From NCBI GenBank assembly GCA_023418705.1, contig JAEZYZ010000201.1, positions 1-24,686 of the forward strand: 24,686 nt of DNA. The letters are read 5' to 3'. Positions 1-7,094 of this stretch are shown here, in pieces. Below the pieces are notes generated by a model. It ran no database searches. It was given only the letters and a program-made list of their open reading frames with translations, and was not told the DNA's origin. Numbering within the stretch: the stretch's first letter is position 1; every line of letters begins with the position of its first letter. Made by a program: the position numbers and the translations under genes. The stretch is from Pseudomonadota bacterium (GTDB taxonomy: Bacteria; Myxococcota_A; Polyangia; Polyangiales; Polyangiaceae).

Positions 1-1
1 G

Positions 2-160
2 GCCCCCACCCCGCGTCCGACGTCCAGCGCGCGACCGCCGCAGCCAAGCCGCGTCGCTCCAAAGGCCGCCGTCCCGTCGCGCGCTGCACCGGAGGCCAAG
101 CGCGCCGCTCCCCAGCAGGGCGTCGCCAGCGGCCTTCAGCTCAAGACCAGCGATCCCTGA
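2..160 (+). CDS. C-terminal end of an unknown Pro/Ala/Arg-rich protein (partial)
   Basis: The frame is open from the left edge of the window to a TGA at 158-160. The 52 visible residues are almost all Pro, Ala, Arg, Ser and Gln, and end in LQLKTSDP. This looks like a disordered linker plus a short tail. Such tails occur on myxobacterial Ser/Thr kinases and other modular proteins, but no catalytic domain lies inside the window, so I do not assign a function. The stop is 5 nt before the next start, so the two genes are probably co-transcribed. The compositional bias means a spurious open frame cannot be fully excluded. Confidence 0.5.
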   Translation, partial: APTPRPTSSARPPQPSRVAPKAAVPSRAAPEAKRAAPQQGVASGLQLKTSDP

Positions 161-165
161 CCAGC

Positions 166-1674
166 ATGGGCGCGCGAGCATGGGACCGAAGCGGCGCTCG
201 CGGCCGCCTGCTGAGCGCCACCGCCGCCTTCGTCTCCTTCACGACGCTGAACCCTCTCGTCGCCGCGGGGGACGACGCTGGCGCACGACCGCCGCAGGCG
301 GAGCAGCAGGCGCTCGGGCGCCAGCACTTCCGCAACGGCGTGAAGCTGTTTCAGGACGGCAACTACTCCGGGGCCCTCGCGGAGTTCGAGGCAGCCTATC
401 GGCTCAAGCCATCGGCGGCGTCGCTGCAGAACATCGCGCTCTCGCTCAAGGCGCTGTTCCGCTACTCCGAGGCAGCGGAGACGCTGAACCGGTTGCTCGC
501 GCGGCACGGGAGCGAGCTGACGCAGGCCGAGCGCACCACCATTCGGGAGGCGATCGACGAGCTGAGCTCCCTGGTAGGAACCATCGTGCTGCGCGTCCAG
601 CCGACCAACGCTCGGATCAGCGTCGATGGAAAGCCGCTCGATGCCAACCAGCGGGCGCGGCCGATCCCGCTCGACGTGGGCGAGCACACCATCGTCGCCG
701 AGGCGCCCGGCTTCGCCCGCGCCACCCGCACCGAACGTGTCGTCGCCGGGCAACAACAGATCCCCGTGGTGATCAGCCTGGAGCCGGTGATGGGATTTCT
801 GACCGTGAGCGCCGACGATCCCGACGCGGCGATCGCCGTCGACGGGCGCGCCCTGGCCTACCACCACTGGCAGGGGCCGGTGAGCCCCGGCCGCCACCTC
901 GTCCAGGTGTACAAGCCCGGGCATCTCGGCTTCGAACGGATCGCAGAGGTGAGCGTCGGGCAAACCCTGCACATCGAAGCGCCGCTCGGACCGCGTGTGG
1001 CCGACGACAGCGCGGATGTGAAGGCTTCAGCAGGAGCTTCCCCACCGCCGCCCCCAGCGCCAGGCGCCTCGGTGCAGCCCGAGCAACGCGGCTTTTATGG
1101 TCTGGTCGCGCTGAGCGGTCTGGGCGTGCAGGACGAGCCGGATTTCTTGGGCGAGGAACGGTTTCAGGCGAGCGGCGGCTCCTTCGGCGTGCGCGCCGGC
1201 TACCGCATCTGGGCGCCGGTGGGTGTGGAGCTCTTGCTGGAGGGCGGGCGGCTCGAAGCCAAGGGGCAGTGCTGCGTCGCGGGCGTCGAGCGCGATGTCG
1301 AGATTGACTCCTTTCGGGTCGGTCCCAACCTGCGCGTCATGAGCAGCGGTCAGAGCTGGCGCTTCACGTCGACGGCTGGCGTGGGCGCCGTCCAGCACAC
1401 GTTCCGCCTGCTCCCCACCGACGAGGGCGGCTCGGCGCGCAAGGCGAAGGGGGTCGATCCCTACTTTTTGCTGGAGCTTGGCGCGCAGCTCAACCTCGGG
1501 CACGTGCTGCTCGAGCTCTGCGCAGTGGCCTTCATCGACGGCACGACCAACATTCGGTACTCGGACGCGAGCGGTCCCGGGTTCAATGGTTTGCGGATGC
1601 TCGGGTTGGGGCTGCGCGCCGGCTTCAGCGAGTGGCGGCCGGTCTCTTCAGAACCTTTCCAAGCCAGGCAGTGA
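166..1674 (+). CDS. Secreted TPR-PEGA protein with C-terminal beta-barrel-like domain
   Basis: A 502-residue surface protein. Residues 1 to about 34 look like a signal peptide: Arg-rich start, hydrophobic run, then VAAGDD. Residues about 50-115 are helical and TPR-like (GNYSGALAEFEAAYRLKPSA). Two PEGA-type beta domains follow, beginning near residues 137 (GTIVLRVQPTNARISVDGK) and 209 (GFLTVSADDPDAAIAVDG). Next come a Pro-rich linker near 285-300 and, from about 308, alternating Gly/aromatic strands typical of a small outer-membrane barrel (GFYGLVALSGLG; GLGLRAGF). PEGA domains are known as surface-layer and polysaccharide-associated folds, so a cell-envelope scaffold is likely. No enzyme motif is visible. 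The ATG at 166 has no clear Shine-Dalgarno sequence, but it follows the previous stop by 5 nt, which suggests coupling. The last strand ends in F, followed by a 15-residue tail. Confidence 0.85.
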   Translation: MGARAWDRSGARGRLLSATAAFVSFTTLNPLVAAGDDAGARPPQAEQQALGRQHFRNGVKLFQDGNYSGALAEFEAAYRLKPSAASLQNIALSLKALFRYSEAAETLNRLLARHGSELTQAERTTIREAIDELSSLVGTIVLRVQPTNARISVDGKPLDANQRARPIPLDVGEHTIVAEAPGFARATRTERVVAGQQQIPVVISLEPVMGFLTVSADDPDAAIAVDGRALAYHHWQGPVSPGRHLVQVYKPGHLGFERIAEVSVGQTLHIEAPLGPRVADDSADVKASAGASPPPPPAPGASVQPEQRGFYGLVALSGLGVQDEPDFLGEERFQASGGSFGVRAGYRIWAPVGVELLLEGGRLEAKGQCCVAGVERDVEIDSFRVGPNLRVMSSGQSWRFTSTAGVGAVQHTFRLLPTDEGGSARKAKGVDPYFLLELGAQLNLGHVLLELCAVAFIDGTTNIRYSDASGPGFNGLRMLGLGLRAGFSEWRPVSSEPFQARQ

Positions 1675-1680
1675 TCGGAG

Positions 1681-2196
1681 ATGTCATCCTTCCTCGAACC
1701 AATTTTCCGAGCCCTGAACGACGCCGGCATCCGCTACCTCGTGGTCGGCGGACTGGCCGCAGTCTTGCATGGTCACGCGCGGCTGACCTCGGACGTGGAC
1801 ATGATCATCGACCTGGAAGCCGACGAGGTGCGCCGGGCGTTGGAAGTGCTCGAGACCCTTGGCTTTCAGCCCCGCGCTCCGGTGGACGCGCGGGATTTCG
1901 CCGACGCGAAGAACCGCGCCGCGTGGATCGCCGAGAAGGGCATGCGGGTGTTTTCGATGTGGGATCCGAAAAACCCGTTGGTTGAAATCGACCTGTTCGT
2001 GGACCATCCTATCTTGTTCGACGAGCTGTGGAACGAGTCCGAGCTCATGCCCCTCAGCGACACGACCGCTCGGGTCGTGTCCGCCAACCACCTGATCCAG
2101 CTGAAGCGCATGGCCGGCCGTCCTCAGGATCTGCAGGATGTCGAAGCGCTCGAAGCCATCCAACGAGAGCGGAATGCAAAGCCAAAAGCTGAGTGA
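1681..2196 (+). CDS. MNT/AbiEii-like nucleotidyltransferase, possible toxin
   Basis: A 171-residue protein of the minimal nucleotidyltransferase type. The active-site signature is intact: Gly23-Gly24, followed by TSDVD with Asp38 and Asp40 as the predicted metal ligands, and a third acidic site in VEIDLF (Asp104). The C-terminal helix QLKRMAGRPQDLQDVEAL is typical of this family. Relatives transfer a nucleotide to proteins or RNA, and several are toxins of type II or IV toxin-antitoxin systems. The start at 1681 lies 6 nt after the stop of the PEGA gene. The 3' end overlaps the start of a small gene by 23 nt, giving the two-gene layout usual for such modules. It could instead be a housekeeping nucleotidyltransferase. 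The target is unknown. Confidence 0.8.
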   Translation: MSSFLEPIFRALNDAGIRYLVVGGLAAVLHGHARLTSDVDMIIDLEADEVRRALEVLETLGFQPRAPVDARDFADAKNRAAWIAEKGMRVFSMWDPKNPLVEIDLFVDHPILFDELWNESELMPLSDTTARVVSANHLIQLKRMAGRPQDLQDVEALEAIQRERNAKPKAE

Positions 2197-2371
2197 GACC
2201 GAGGGGATGCCGCGCTTCGAGGCGGGCTTCGAAGCCACGCGCCGGCGCCAGCTGACGCTGGGCCTGCTCGCGACCCCTGCAGAGCGGCTGAAGTGGCTCG
2301 AGGAAGTGCTGCTCATCGCGCATCGGTCAGGAGCGCTGGAGCGACGGCGTCAGACCAAGCGCACCCGTTGA
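2174..2371 (+). CDS. Small partner protein of the nucleotidyltransferase (putative antitoxin)
   Basis: A 65-residue protein. The preferred start is ATG 2174, preceded by GAGAGCGGA. An upstream in-frame start at 2138 would bury more of it inside the neighbour. The core RRRQLTLGLLATPAERLKWL, followed by EEVLLIAHRSGAL, matches a small helical protein type that I recall often being encoded next to nucleotidyltransferases of this kind. The tail is basic (RRRQTKRTR). There is no HEPN RxxxxH motif and no recognisable DNA-binding fold. Overlap with the upstream gene implies translational coupling and a stoichiometric partner. Which of the two would be toxin or antitoxin is inference from analogy. Confidence 0.65.
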   Translation: MQSQKLSETEGMPRFEAGFEATRRRQLTLGLLATPAERLKWLEEVLLIAHRSGALERRRQTKRTR

Positions 2372-2450
2372 GCCGCCCGTACGAGCCTGGCTAGCGCACC
2401 CTCACCTACAAGGCCGCCCGTTGCCCCCGCGGGCCGGAATGTTTAGAGGC

Positions 2451-2625
2451 CTTAGAGCGACAAACGGTTTGCAGAGCAACGCGTTTGTCGCGAAAAATGA
2501 GACCAGCTAGAGCACCGAGCCGTGAGCAAACGACAGGGTTTCCCGATGAATCGGGGCCCTCACCAGAGGAGGGGGCCCCGATTCATCGGGATCTCCGAGC
2601 TGGCCAACTGCTCGCTGCTCTAGAG
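2451..2625 (-). repeat. Composite hairpin repeat, copy 1 (two modules, inverted)
   Basis: The copy reads in reverse relative to the copy at 4799. Module A is a stem of 2457-2472 against 2476-2491 (GCGACAAACGGTTTGC with GCAACGCGTTTGTCGC, two mismatches, loop AGA). Module B is a long stem of 2541-2561 against 2569-2591 (TCCCGATGAATCGGGGCCC and its complement, with a 2-nt bulge). CTAGAGC-like boundary motifs lie near 2452, 2507 and 2618. It fills much of the gap between the small partner gene and acs. It contains no gene that I accept. Confidence 0.85.
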
Positions 2626-2822
2626 CCACTTTCAATGGCTCGGACCACACAAACATCCAAGCCGCGACCGAATCTGTGGCATTTCGTAGAGGACGGGCTG
2701 GTTGACCCAGGTCAGCGAGCCCGTGACGGACGTTCGCTCACATCGAAAGTCGCCGCAGCCTGCGAATCGGGGACGGCCTCAGAGCCGCGGCTCGCGCCGA
2801 CCCATGAGCATTTGGGGAAAAT
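2626..2822 (+). promoter_or_regulatory. Leader region of acs; weak promoter candidate
   Basis: This stretch separates the repeat from the acs start. TTGACC near 2702 is a possible -35 hexamer, but no good -10 hexamer lies at the right spacing. GGGGAAAAT directly before the ATG at 2823 is a weak ribosome binding site. An 18-codon frame starting at 2804 overlaps the acs start, without a Shine-Dalgarno sequence. No sigma-54 signature was found. Confidence 0.25.
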
Positions 2823-4796
2823 ATGAACAACGGCAACGCCATCGGGACCTTCACCGCTGAGAACGCGCGCATCGAGCCGCCCGCCTCGTTCACGGAGCGC
2901 GCCCGCATCCGATCTCGCGAACAGTACGAGGAGCTTTACCGCGAAAGCCTCGAGTCACCGGAGACCTTTTGGAAACGGGAGACATCGGAGCTCGTCTTTC
3001 GCACGCCCTGGCAGCAGCTGTTCGACTGGCAGCCGCCGCACGCGCGCTGGTTCATCGGCGCGACGCTGAACGCGAGCGAGAGCTGCCTCGACCGCCATTT
3101 GAACACGCCGGTCGCGAACAAGCCGGCCATCCGCTGGGAGGGAGAGCCGGGGGACGAGCGCACGCTGACGTATGCCGAGCTCCACGCAGAGGTGGTGCGC
3201 TTCGCCGCCGCCTTGAAGGGCCTGGGCGTCAACCGCGGGGATCGCGTCGCGATCTATATGGGCATGGTCCCGGAAGTGGTGATCGCGATGCTCGCGTGCG
3301 CGCGCATCGGCGCACCGCACAGCGTGGTGTTCGGAGGGTTTGCGGCGGAGTCGCTGCGCGACCGGATCGTGGACTGTGAGGCCAAGGTGGTGCTGACGCA
3401 GGACGGCGGCTGGCGTCGGGGCTCGGTCGTGCCGCTGAAGCAAACCGTCGACAAGGCCCTGCACGACGCGCCGAGCGTCCAAAAGGTGGTGGTGCTTCGC
3501 CGGATCGGCGAGAGCCAGGCGCCCATCTCGATGGTGCCGGGGCGCGACCTCGACTGGCAGGAGCTCGTGGCCGCGGCCGACCCCGCGCTCGGGCGTGAAG
3601 CCACGGAGGTCGACGCCGAGCACCCGCTGTTCATCCTCTACACCTCCGGCTCTACCGGAAAACCGAAGGGCGTGCTGCACACGACGGCGGGCTACCTGGC
3701 AGGCACCCACGTCACCACAAAGTATGTCTTCGATCTGCAGGAGGACGACGTCTACTGGTGCACCGCCGACGTCGGTTGGATCACCGGGCACAGCTACTTG
3801 GTGTATGGCCCGCTGTCCACGGGCGTCACCTGCGTCATGTACGAAGGCGCGCCCAATCAGCCGGACTGGGGACGGTTTTGGCGTGTGATCGAGAAACACC
3901 GGGTCACCATCCTCTACACGGCGCCGACCGCCATCCGCGCCTTCGTGCGGCAGGGGACGGAGTGGCCGGAGCGCGCCGATCTATCGAGCCTGCGCCTGCT
4001 CGGCACGGTGGGAGAGCCGATCAACCCGGAGGCGTGGCGCTGGTATCATCAGCACATCGGCAAGGGGCGCTGCCCGATCGTCGACACGTGGTGGCAGACG
4101 GAGACCGGCGCGATCATGCTGACGACCCTCCCCGGCGCGCATTTCGCGAAGCCAGGCGCCACCGGCGTGCCCTTCTTCGGCGTGGAGGCCGGCATCGTCA
4201 CCCAAGACGGCCAGAGCGTGCCGCCGGAGCAGGGCGGCTTGCTCGTGGTGCGGCGGCCCTGGCCGAGCATGTTGCGGACGATTTGGGGCGACGACGAGCG
4301 CTTCCGCAAGCAGTACTTCGAGGAGATCCCCAATCAATACTTCACCGGTGACGGCGCCCGCCGCGAACGGGACGGCTATTTCCACGTCGTCGGACGCATC
4401 GACGATGTGCTGAACGTCTCGGGCCACCGCATCGGCACCGCCGAGATCGAGAGCGTGCTCGTCGCCCACCCCGCCGTCGCCGAAGCGGCGGCGGTGGGGC
4501 GCCCCGACGATCTCAAGGGCCAGGCGCTGGTCGTGTTCGTCACACTGAAGCCGGGCCATCCGCCCAGTGCGGAGATGCAGCGCCTGCTCACCGAGCACGT
4601 CGCCACCGAGATCGGCAAGTTCGCTCGACCGGACAGCGTGCGCTTCGCCGACGGGCTCCCCAAGACCCGCAGCGGCAAGATCATGCGGCGCGTGCTGAAG
4701 GACATCGCGGCCGGGCGCGAGGCGCAAGGCGACATCTCGACGCTCGAGGACAAGAACGTGCTCGATCAGCTGCGGGTGGCCGACGGCGCCGAATGA
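2823..4796 (+). CDS. acs: Acetyl-CoA synthetase (AMP-forming)
   Basis: A 657-residue, full-length enzyme (the family is usually about 650). It converts acetate, ATP and CoA to acetyl-CoA, AMP and pyrophosphate in the cytoplasm. Visible signatures are an N-terminal Acs-type region (FWKRETSEL), the ATP-binding loop YTSGSTGKPKG at about 273-283, WWQTETG, YFTGDGARR, GRIDDVLNVSGHRIGTAEIE, and near the C-terminus PKTRSGKIMRR. Lys619 in that last motif is the residue that is reversibly acetylated in characterised Acs enzymes, so post-translational control is likely to be conserved. The gene is monocistronic and converges on the deacylase gene, with a hairpin repeat filling the 169-nt gap. The CxxWxTGH-like stretch (WCTADVGWITGHSY) supports acetate rather than longer acyl substrates. 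Confidence 0.97.
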   Translation: MNNGNAIGTFTAENARIEPPASFTERARIRSREQYEELYRESLESPETFWKRETSELVFRTPWQQLFDWQPPHARWFIGATLNASESCLDRHLNTPVANKPAIRWEGEPGDERTLTYAELHAEVVRFAAALKGLGVNRGDRVAIYMGMVPEVVIAMLACARIGAPHSVVFGGFAAESLRDRIVDCEAKVVLTQDGGWRRGSVVPLKQTVDKALHDAPSVQKVVVLRRIGESQAPISMVPGRDLDWQELVAAADPALGREATEVDAEHPLFILYTSGSTGKPKGVLHTTAGYLAGTHVTTKYVFDLQEDDVYWCTADVGWITGHSYLVYGPLSTGVTCVMYEGAPNQPDWGRFWRVIEKHRVTILYTAPTAIRAFVRQGTEWPERADLSSLRLLGTVGEPINPEAWRWYHQHIGKGRCPIVDTWWQTETGAIMLTTLPGAHFAKPGATGVPFFGVEAGIVTQDGQSVPPEQGGLLVVRRPWPSMLRTIWGDDERFRKQYFEEIPNQYFTGDGARRERDGYFHVVGRIDDVLNVSGHRIGTAEIESVLVAHPAVAEAAAVGRPDDLKGQALVVFVTLKPGHPPSAEMQRLLTEHVATEIGKFARPDSVRFADGLPKTRSGKIMRRVLKDIAAGREAQGDISTLEDKNVLDQLRVADGAE

Positions 4797-4798
4797 CC

Positions 4799-4972
4799 TG
4801 GAGCACCGATCCGTTTGCCAGAAGCGGAGATCCCGATGAATCGGGGCCCCCTCTTGATGAGGGCCGCGATTCATCGGGAAACCCTCTCGCTGCTCCCGGT
4901 TCGATGCTCTGGATGGTCTAACTTTCCGCGACCCCCGCGGCTTGCTCTGCAAACCGCGGGTCGCTCTAGAGC
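4799..4972 (+). repeat. Composite hairpin repeat, copy 2, between convergent genes
   Basis: It begins with TGGAGCACCGATCCG, 2 nt after the acs stop. Module B is a stem of 4831-4853 against 4859-4879 (TCCCGATGAATCGGGGCCC and complement, one mismatch and a small bulge). Module A is a stem of 4928-4945 against 4949-4964 with loop TCT. The A stem reads GCGACCC...GGGTCGC, where the other copies have GCGACAAAC...GTTTGTCGC, so pairing is kept although the bases differ. The terminal CTCTAGAGC contains the TAG stop (4966-4968, minus strand) of the facing gene. It could act as a bidirectional terminator; this is inferred. Confidence 0.88.
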
Positions 4973-6261
4973 CGCGCGAGGATCTCCCGCAGCACGGCGA
5001 AGCCTTGCCGAAAGTGGTCGAGGTGCGCCTGCTCGTTCGGGGCGTGGTAGTACCGGCTGCGGCCAAACCCGGTGATTTGCACGTCGAAACCCTGTCGTTG
5101 CAGGTCACGGACGAGCGGCAGCGATCCGGTCATCGAAAACTGCTGCACCCCCGCCTGCCCGCGCACCGCGGCCAGCGCCTCCTTCAGGACGGAGAGCCCC
5201 GGGGAGCTCAAATCGCAGGCGATCCCTTCCATGAACCGCCCTCTCGGGATCAGGCGCAGGCGGCCCCGCCGGCCGTCGGCCGCCCGCACCTGGGGAAAAT
5301 GTTCTGGGACCTGCCCCCGCTCGATGCGCTGGTCGAGCTCGTCGATGAAGCGCACCGCCCCGTCGAGCGCTTCGTGCATGTCGTAGAACGGCGTGAGCCG
5401 CAGATCCCCCTCGACCCGTGCCGAACCTGGGATCTTCGAAATCTTCGTGTTCTCGACCTGGATGACGGTCGGTTTGAGGGTGGACGGCGTCAAAAATCCA
5501 TAGCGCGCTTCTTCCGGGTGCGGCACGTAGCGCGAGCGGAACCAGCCCACGAGCTCGAGGGTTGCCGCCATCGACAGCTCGAGCGCATTGACGCAGTTGT
5601 GGGTCATGCCCGAATGCCCGGTGACGCCTTCGACCTCGAGCTGCCACATCGCCATCCCCCCCGTGCCGACGGTGGGGCCGAAGTCGGCGCTGTCGAGCCA
5701 AAAGATCGGGCCCTGCTTGAGCGGCTCGAGCCGCCCCTGCTCGACCACGTAGTCGAGCCCGATCTCGGACACGGGCGCCTCCTCCTCGTTCGCGATCAGC
5801 ACCACCTTCAAGGTTCGACGCGGCCGCAGGCCCTTGTCTCCGAGCTGCGCCAGAAAGTCGGTCAGCACCGCGACGTGCCCCAAGCAATCCGTCACCCCGC
5901 GCCCGTACAAGGTCCCGTCTTCACCGACGTGCAGCTCGAAGGGGTCGCGCTCCCACCCCTCGGCGTCGCGGTCGGCGGGGACGACGTCGAAATGCGCCCC
6001 AACGAAGCCCACGCTGCCCGAACCGGTTCCGCGCACGGTCAACACCAGGCTCGGCCGCCGTTCGAAACCTGGCGCGGCCAGCCGCTCGATTTCGATGAAC
6101 CCGGAGGCCAGGTGCGGCGCCAGGACGGCCTCGACCAGGTCCGCGGCCAGCGCCTCCTCGGGGACGAGGCCGGCGCCGGGGGCGTTCTGCAGCTGGGGCC
6201 CGAGCGCCACCAGGCGAGCGAGCAGGTCGAGAAAGCGGCGCTGGTCGAGCTCGATGTCCAT
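4966..6261 (-). CDS. M20-family deacylase, eukaryotic-type acetylornithine deacetylase-like
   Basis: A zinc-dependent M20 hydrolase of about 431 residues. Numbering from the GTG one codon upstream (6264), the metal and catalytic residues are visible: His91 and Asp93 in GAHFDVVPAD, Asp126 in GRGVTDCLGH, the Glu pair at 160-161 in ANEEEAP, an Asp in FWLDSAD (191-194) and His407 in YYHAPNEQ. The phrases DPFELHVGEDG and RGVTDCLGHVA resemble the plant and slime-mould acetylornithine deacetylase branch more than Escherichia coli ArgE. The likely reaction is removal of an N-acyl group from an amino acid, possibly N-acetylornithine for arginine synthesis. No other arginine gene lies nearby, so the substrate is uncertain. 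There is no signal peptide, so it is cytoplasmic. Start ATG 6261 or GTG 6264 cannot be separated by eye. Confidence 0.85.
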   Translation of the reverse strand: MDIELDQRRFLDLLARLVALGPQLQNAPGAGLVPEEALAADLVEAVLAPHLASGFIEIERLAAPGFERRPSLVLTVRGTGSGSVGFVGAHFDVVPADRDAEGWERDPFELHVGEDGTLYGRGVTDCLGHVAVLTDFLAQLGDKGLRPRRTLKVVLIANEEEAPVSEIGLDYVVEQGRLEPLKQGPIFWLDSADFGPTVGTGGMAMWQLEVEGVTGHSGMTHNCVNALELSMAATLELVGWFRSRYVPHPEEARYGFLTPSTLKPTVIQVENTKISKIPGSARVEGDLRLTPFYDMHEALDGAVRFIDELDQRIERGQVPEHFPQVRAADGRRGRLRLIPRGRFMEGIACDLSSPGLSVLKEALAAVRGQAGVQQFSMTGSLPLVRDLQRQGFDVQITGFGRSRYYHAPNEQAHLDHFRQGFAVLREILARL

Positions 6262-6315
6262 CACGGCAGCAGTTTGCAGATGTTGGACCCAGCTCGCAAC
6301 GGCGGGCAGCTCGGG

Positions 6316-6321
6316 TACACT
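6316..6321 (+). promoter_or_regulatory. Candidate -10 element (TACACT) for the nucleotidyltransferase-HAD pair
   Basis: TACACT lies 8 nt before the ATG at 6330, with no Shine-Dalgarno sequence between. That distance would start transcription at or next to the start codon, giving a leaderless message. No convincing -35 hexamer is seen. Confidence 0.3.
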
Positions 6322-6329
6322 CCCGGGGC

Positions 6330-7094
6330 ATGCGGGCGATCATCATCGGCGCTGGCCGCGGCAGCCGCCTGGGCCACCAAACCACGGACGTTCCGAAGAC
6401 CTTGGTCGAGGTGATGGGCCGGCCCATGCTCGACTGGATCCTCGAAGCGCTGGCCTCCGCGGGCATCGGGCGACAGGACGTCGTGTTCATCTGCGGCTAC
6501 GCCGAACAGGTGGTCCGGGAGCGCTATCCGGAGTTCACGTTCGTCAGGAACGAAGACTGGCCGAACAACAACATCCTGCTGTCGCTCTTGAAAGCCCGCG
6601 ACCACCTGTCGGAGGGTTTCGTCTCGACCTACGCCGACATCGTCTACGAGGGCGCCATCGTGCAGAAGCTCGTGGCCAGCCCCCGCTCGATCACGCTCGG
6701 GTGCGACACCGCCTGGCGCAGGCGCTACGTCGACCGCTCGCAGCACCCGGAGACGGACGCCGAGAAGCTGCGGGCGGACGGGGAGCGCGTGCTGGAGCTC
6801 AGCCGCAGGATCGACAGCGACCGGGCTTCTGGAGAGTTCATCGGCGTCATGAAGGTCGACGCCTCGGGAGCGCGAACGCTGTTGGACGGATTCGACCGGG
6901 CGGAGCAGCGGTTCGCGGGCCGCGAGTTTCGTGAGGGCCGATCGTTCGAGAAGGCGTACTTGATCGATCTGTTGCAGCACCTTTTGGAAGAGGGCGTACA
7001 GATGCACAAGGAAGACACGGCCGGCGGCTACATGGAGATCGACACGCTCGAAGATCTCGGCCTCGCCGAGCGCTGGTGGCGGGAGCGACCTTGA
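6330..7094 (+). CDS. NTP transferase, phosphocholine/phosphonate cytidylyltransferase-like
   Basis: A 254-residue GT-A fold nucleotidyltransferase. The N-terminal signature IIGAGRGSRLG plus PKTLVEV binds the nucleotide. ADIVYEG supplies the metal-binding Asp and GYMEIDTLEDL the late acidic motif. WPNNNILLSLL, WRRRYVDRSQHPETDAEK and EFIGVMKV resemble LicC-type phosphocholine cytidylyltransferases and the nucleotidyltransferases that act on phosphonates such as 2-aminoethylphosphonate. The expected reaction is CTP plus a phospho- or phosphono-compound giving a CDP- or CMP-linked head group. No hexapeptide repeat or acyltransferase domain is present, which argues against GlmU. Its stop overlaps the start of the downstream phosphatase gene, so the two are translationally coupled. 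The substrate is inferred only from family resemblance. Confidence 0.82.
   Translation: MRAIIIGAGRGSRLGHQTTDVPKTLVEVMGRPMLDWILEALASAGIGRQDVVFICGYAEQVVRERYPEFTFVRNEDWPNNNILLSLLKARDHLSEGFVSTYADIVYEGAIVQKLVASPRSITLGCDTAWRRRYVDRSQHPETDAEKLRADGERVLELSRRIDSDRASGEFIGVMKVDASGARTLLDGFDRAEQRFAGREFREGRSFEKAYLIDLLQHLLEEGVQMHKEDTAGGYMEIDTLEDLGLAERWWRERP

Noticed and set aside
2485..2826. A 113-codon frame upstream of acs
   Set aside because: It runs through the hairpin repeat, has no ribosome binding site and shows no family resemblance.
2451..4972. Repeated palindromes as a possible CRISPR array
   Set aside because: The units are far apart, vary in length and have no regular spacers; they are dispersed hairpin elements.
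4942..6414. A 490-codon plus-strand frame opposite the M20 deacylase
   Set aside because: The minus-strand frame has all the metal-site motifs; the plus frame is an Arg/His-rich shadow.
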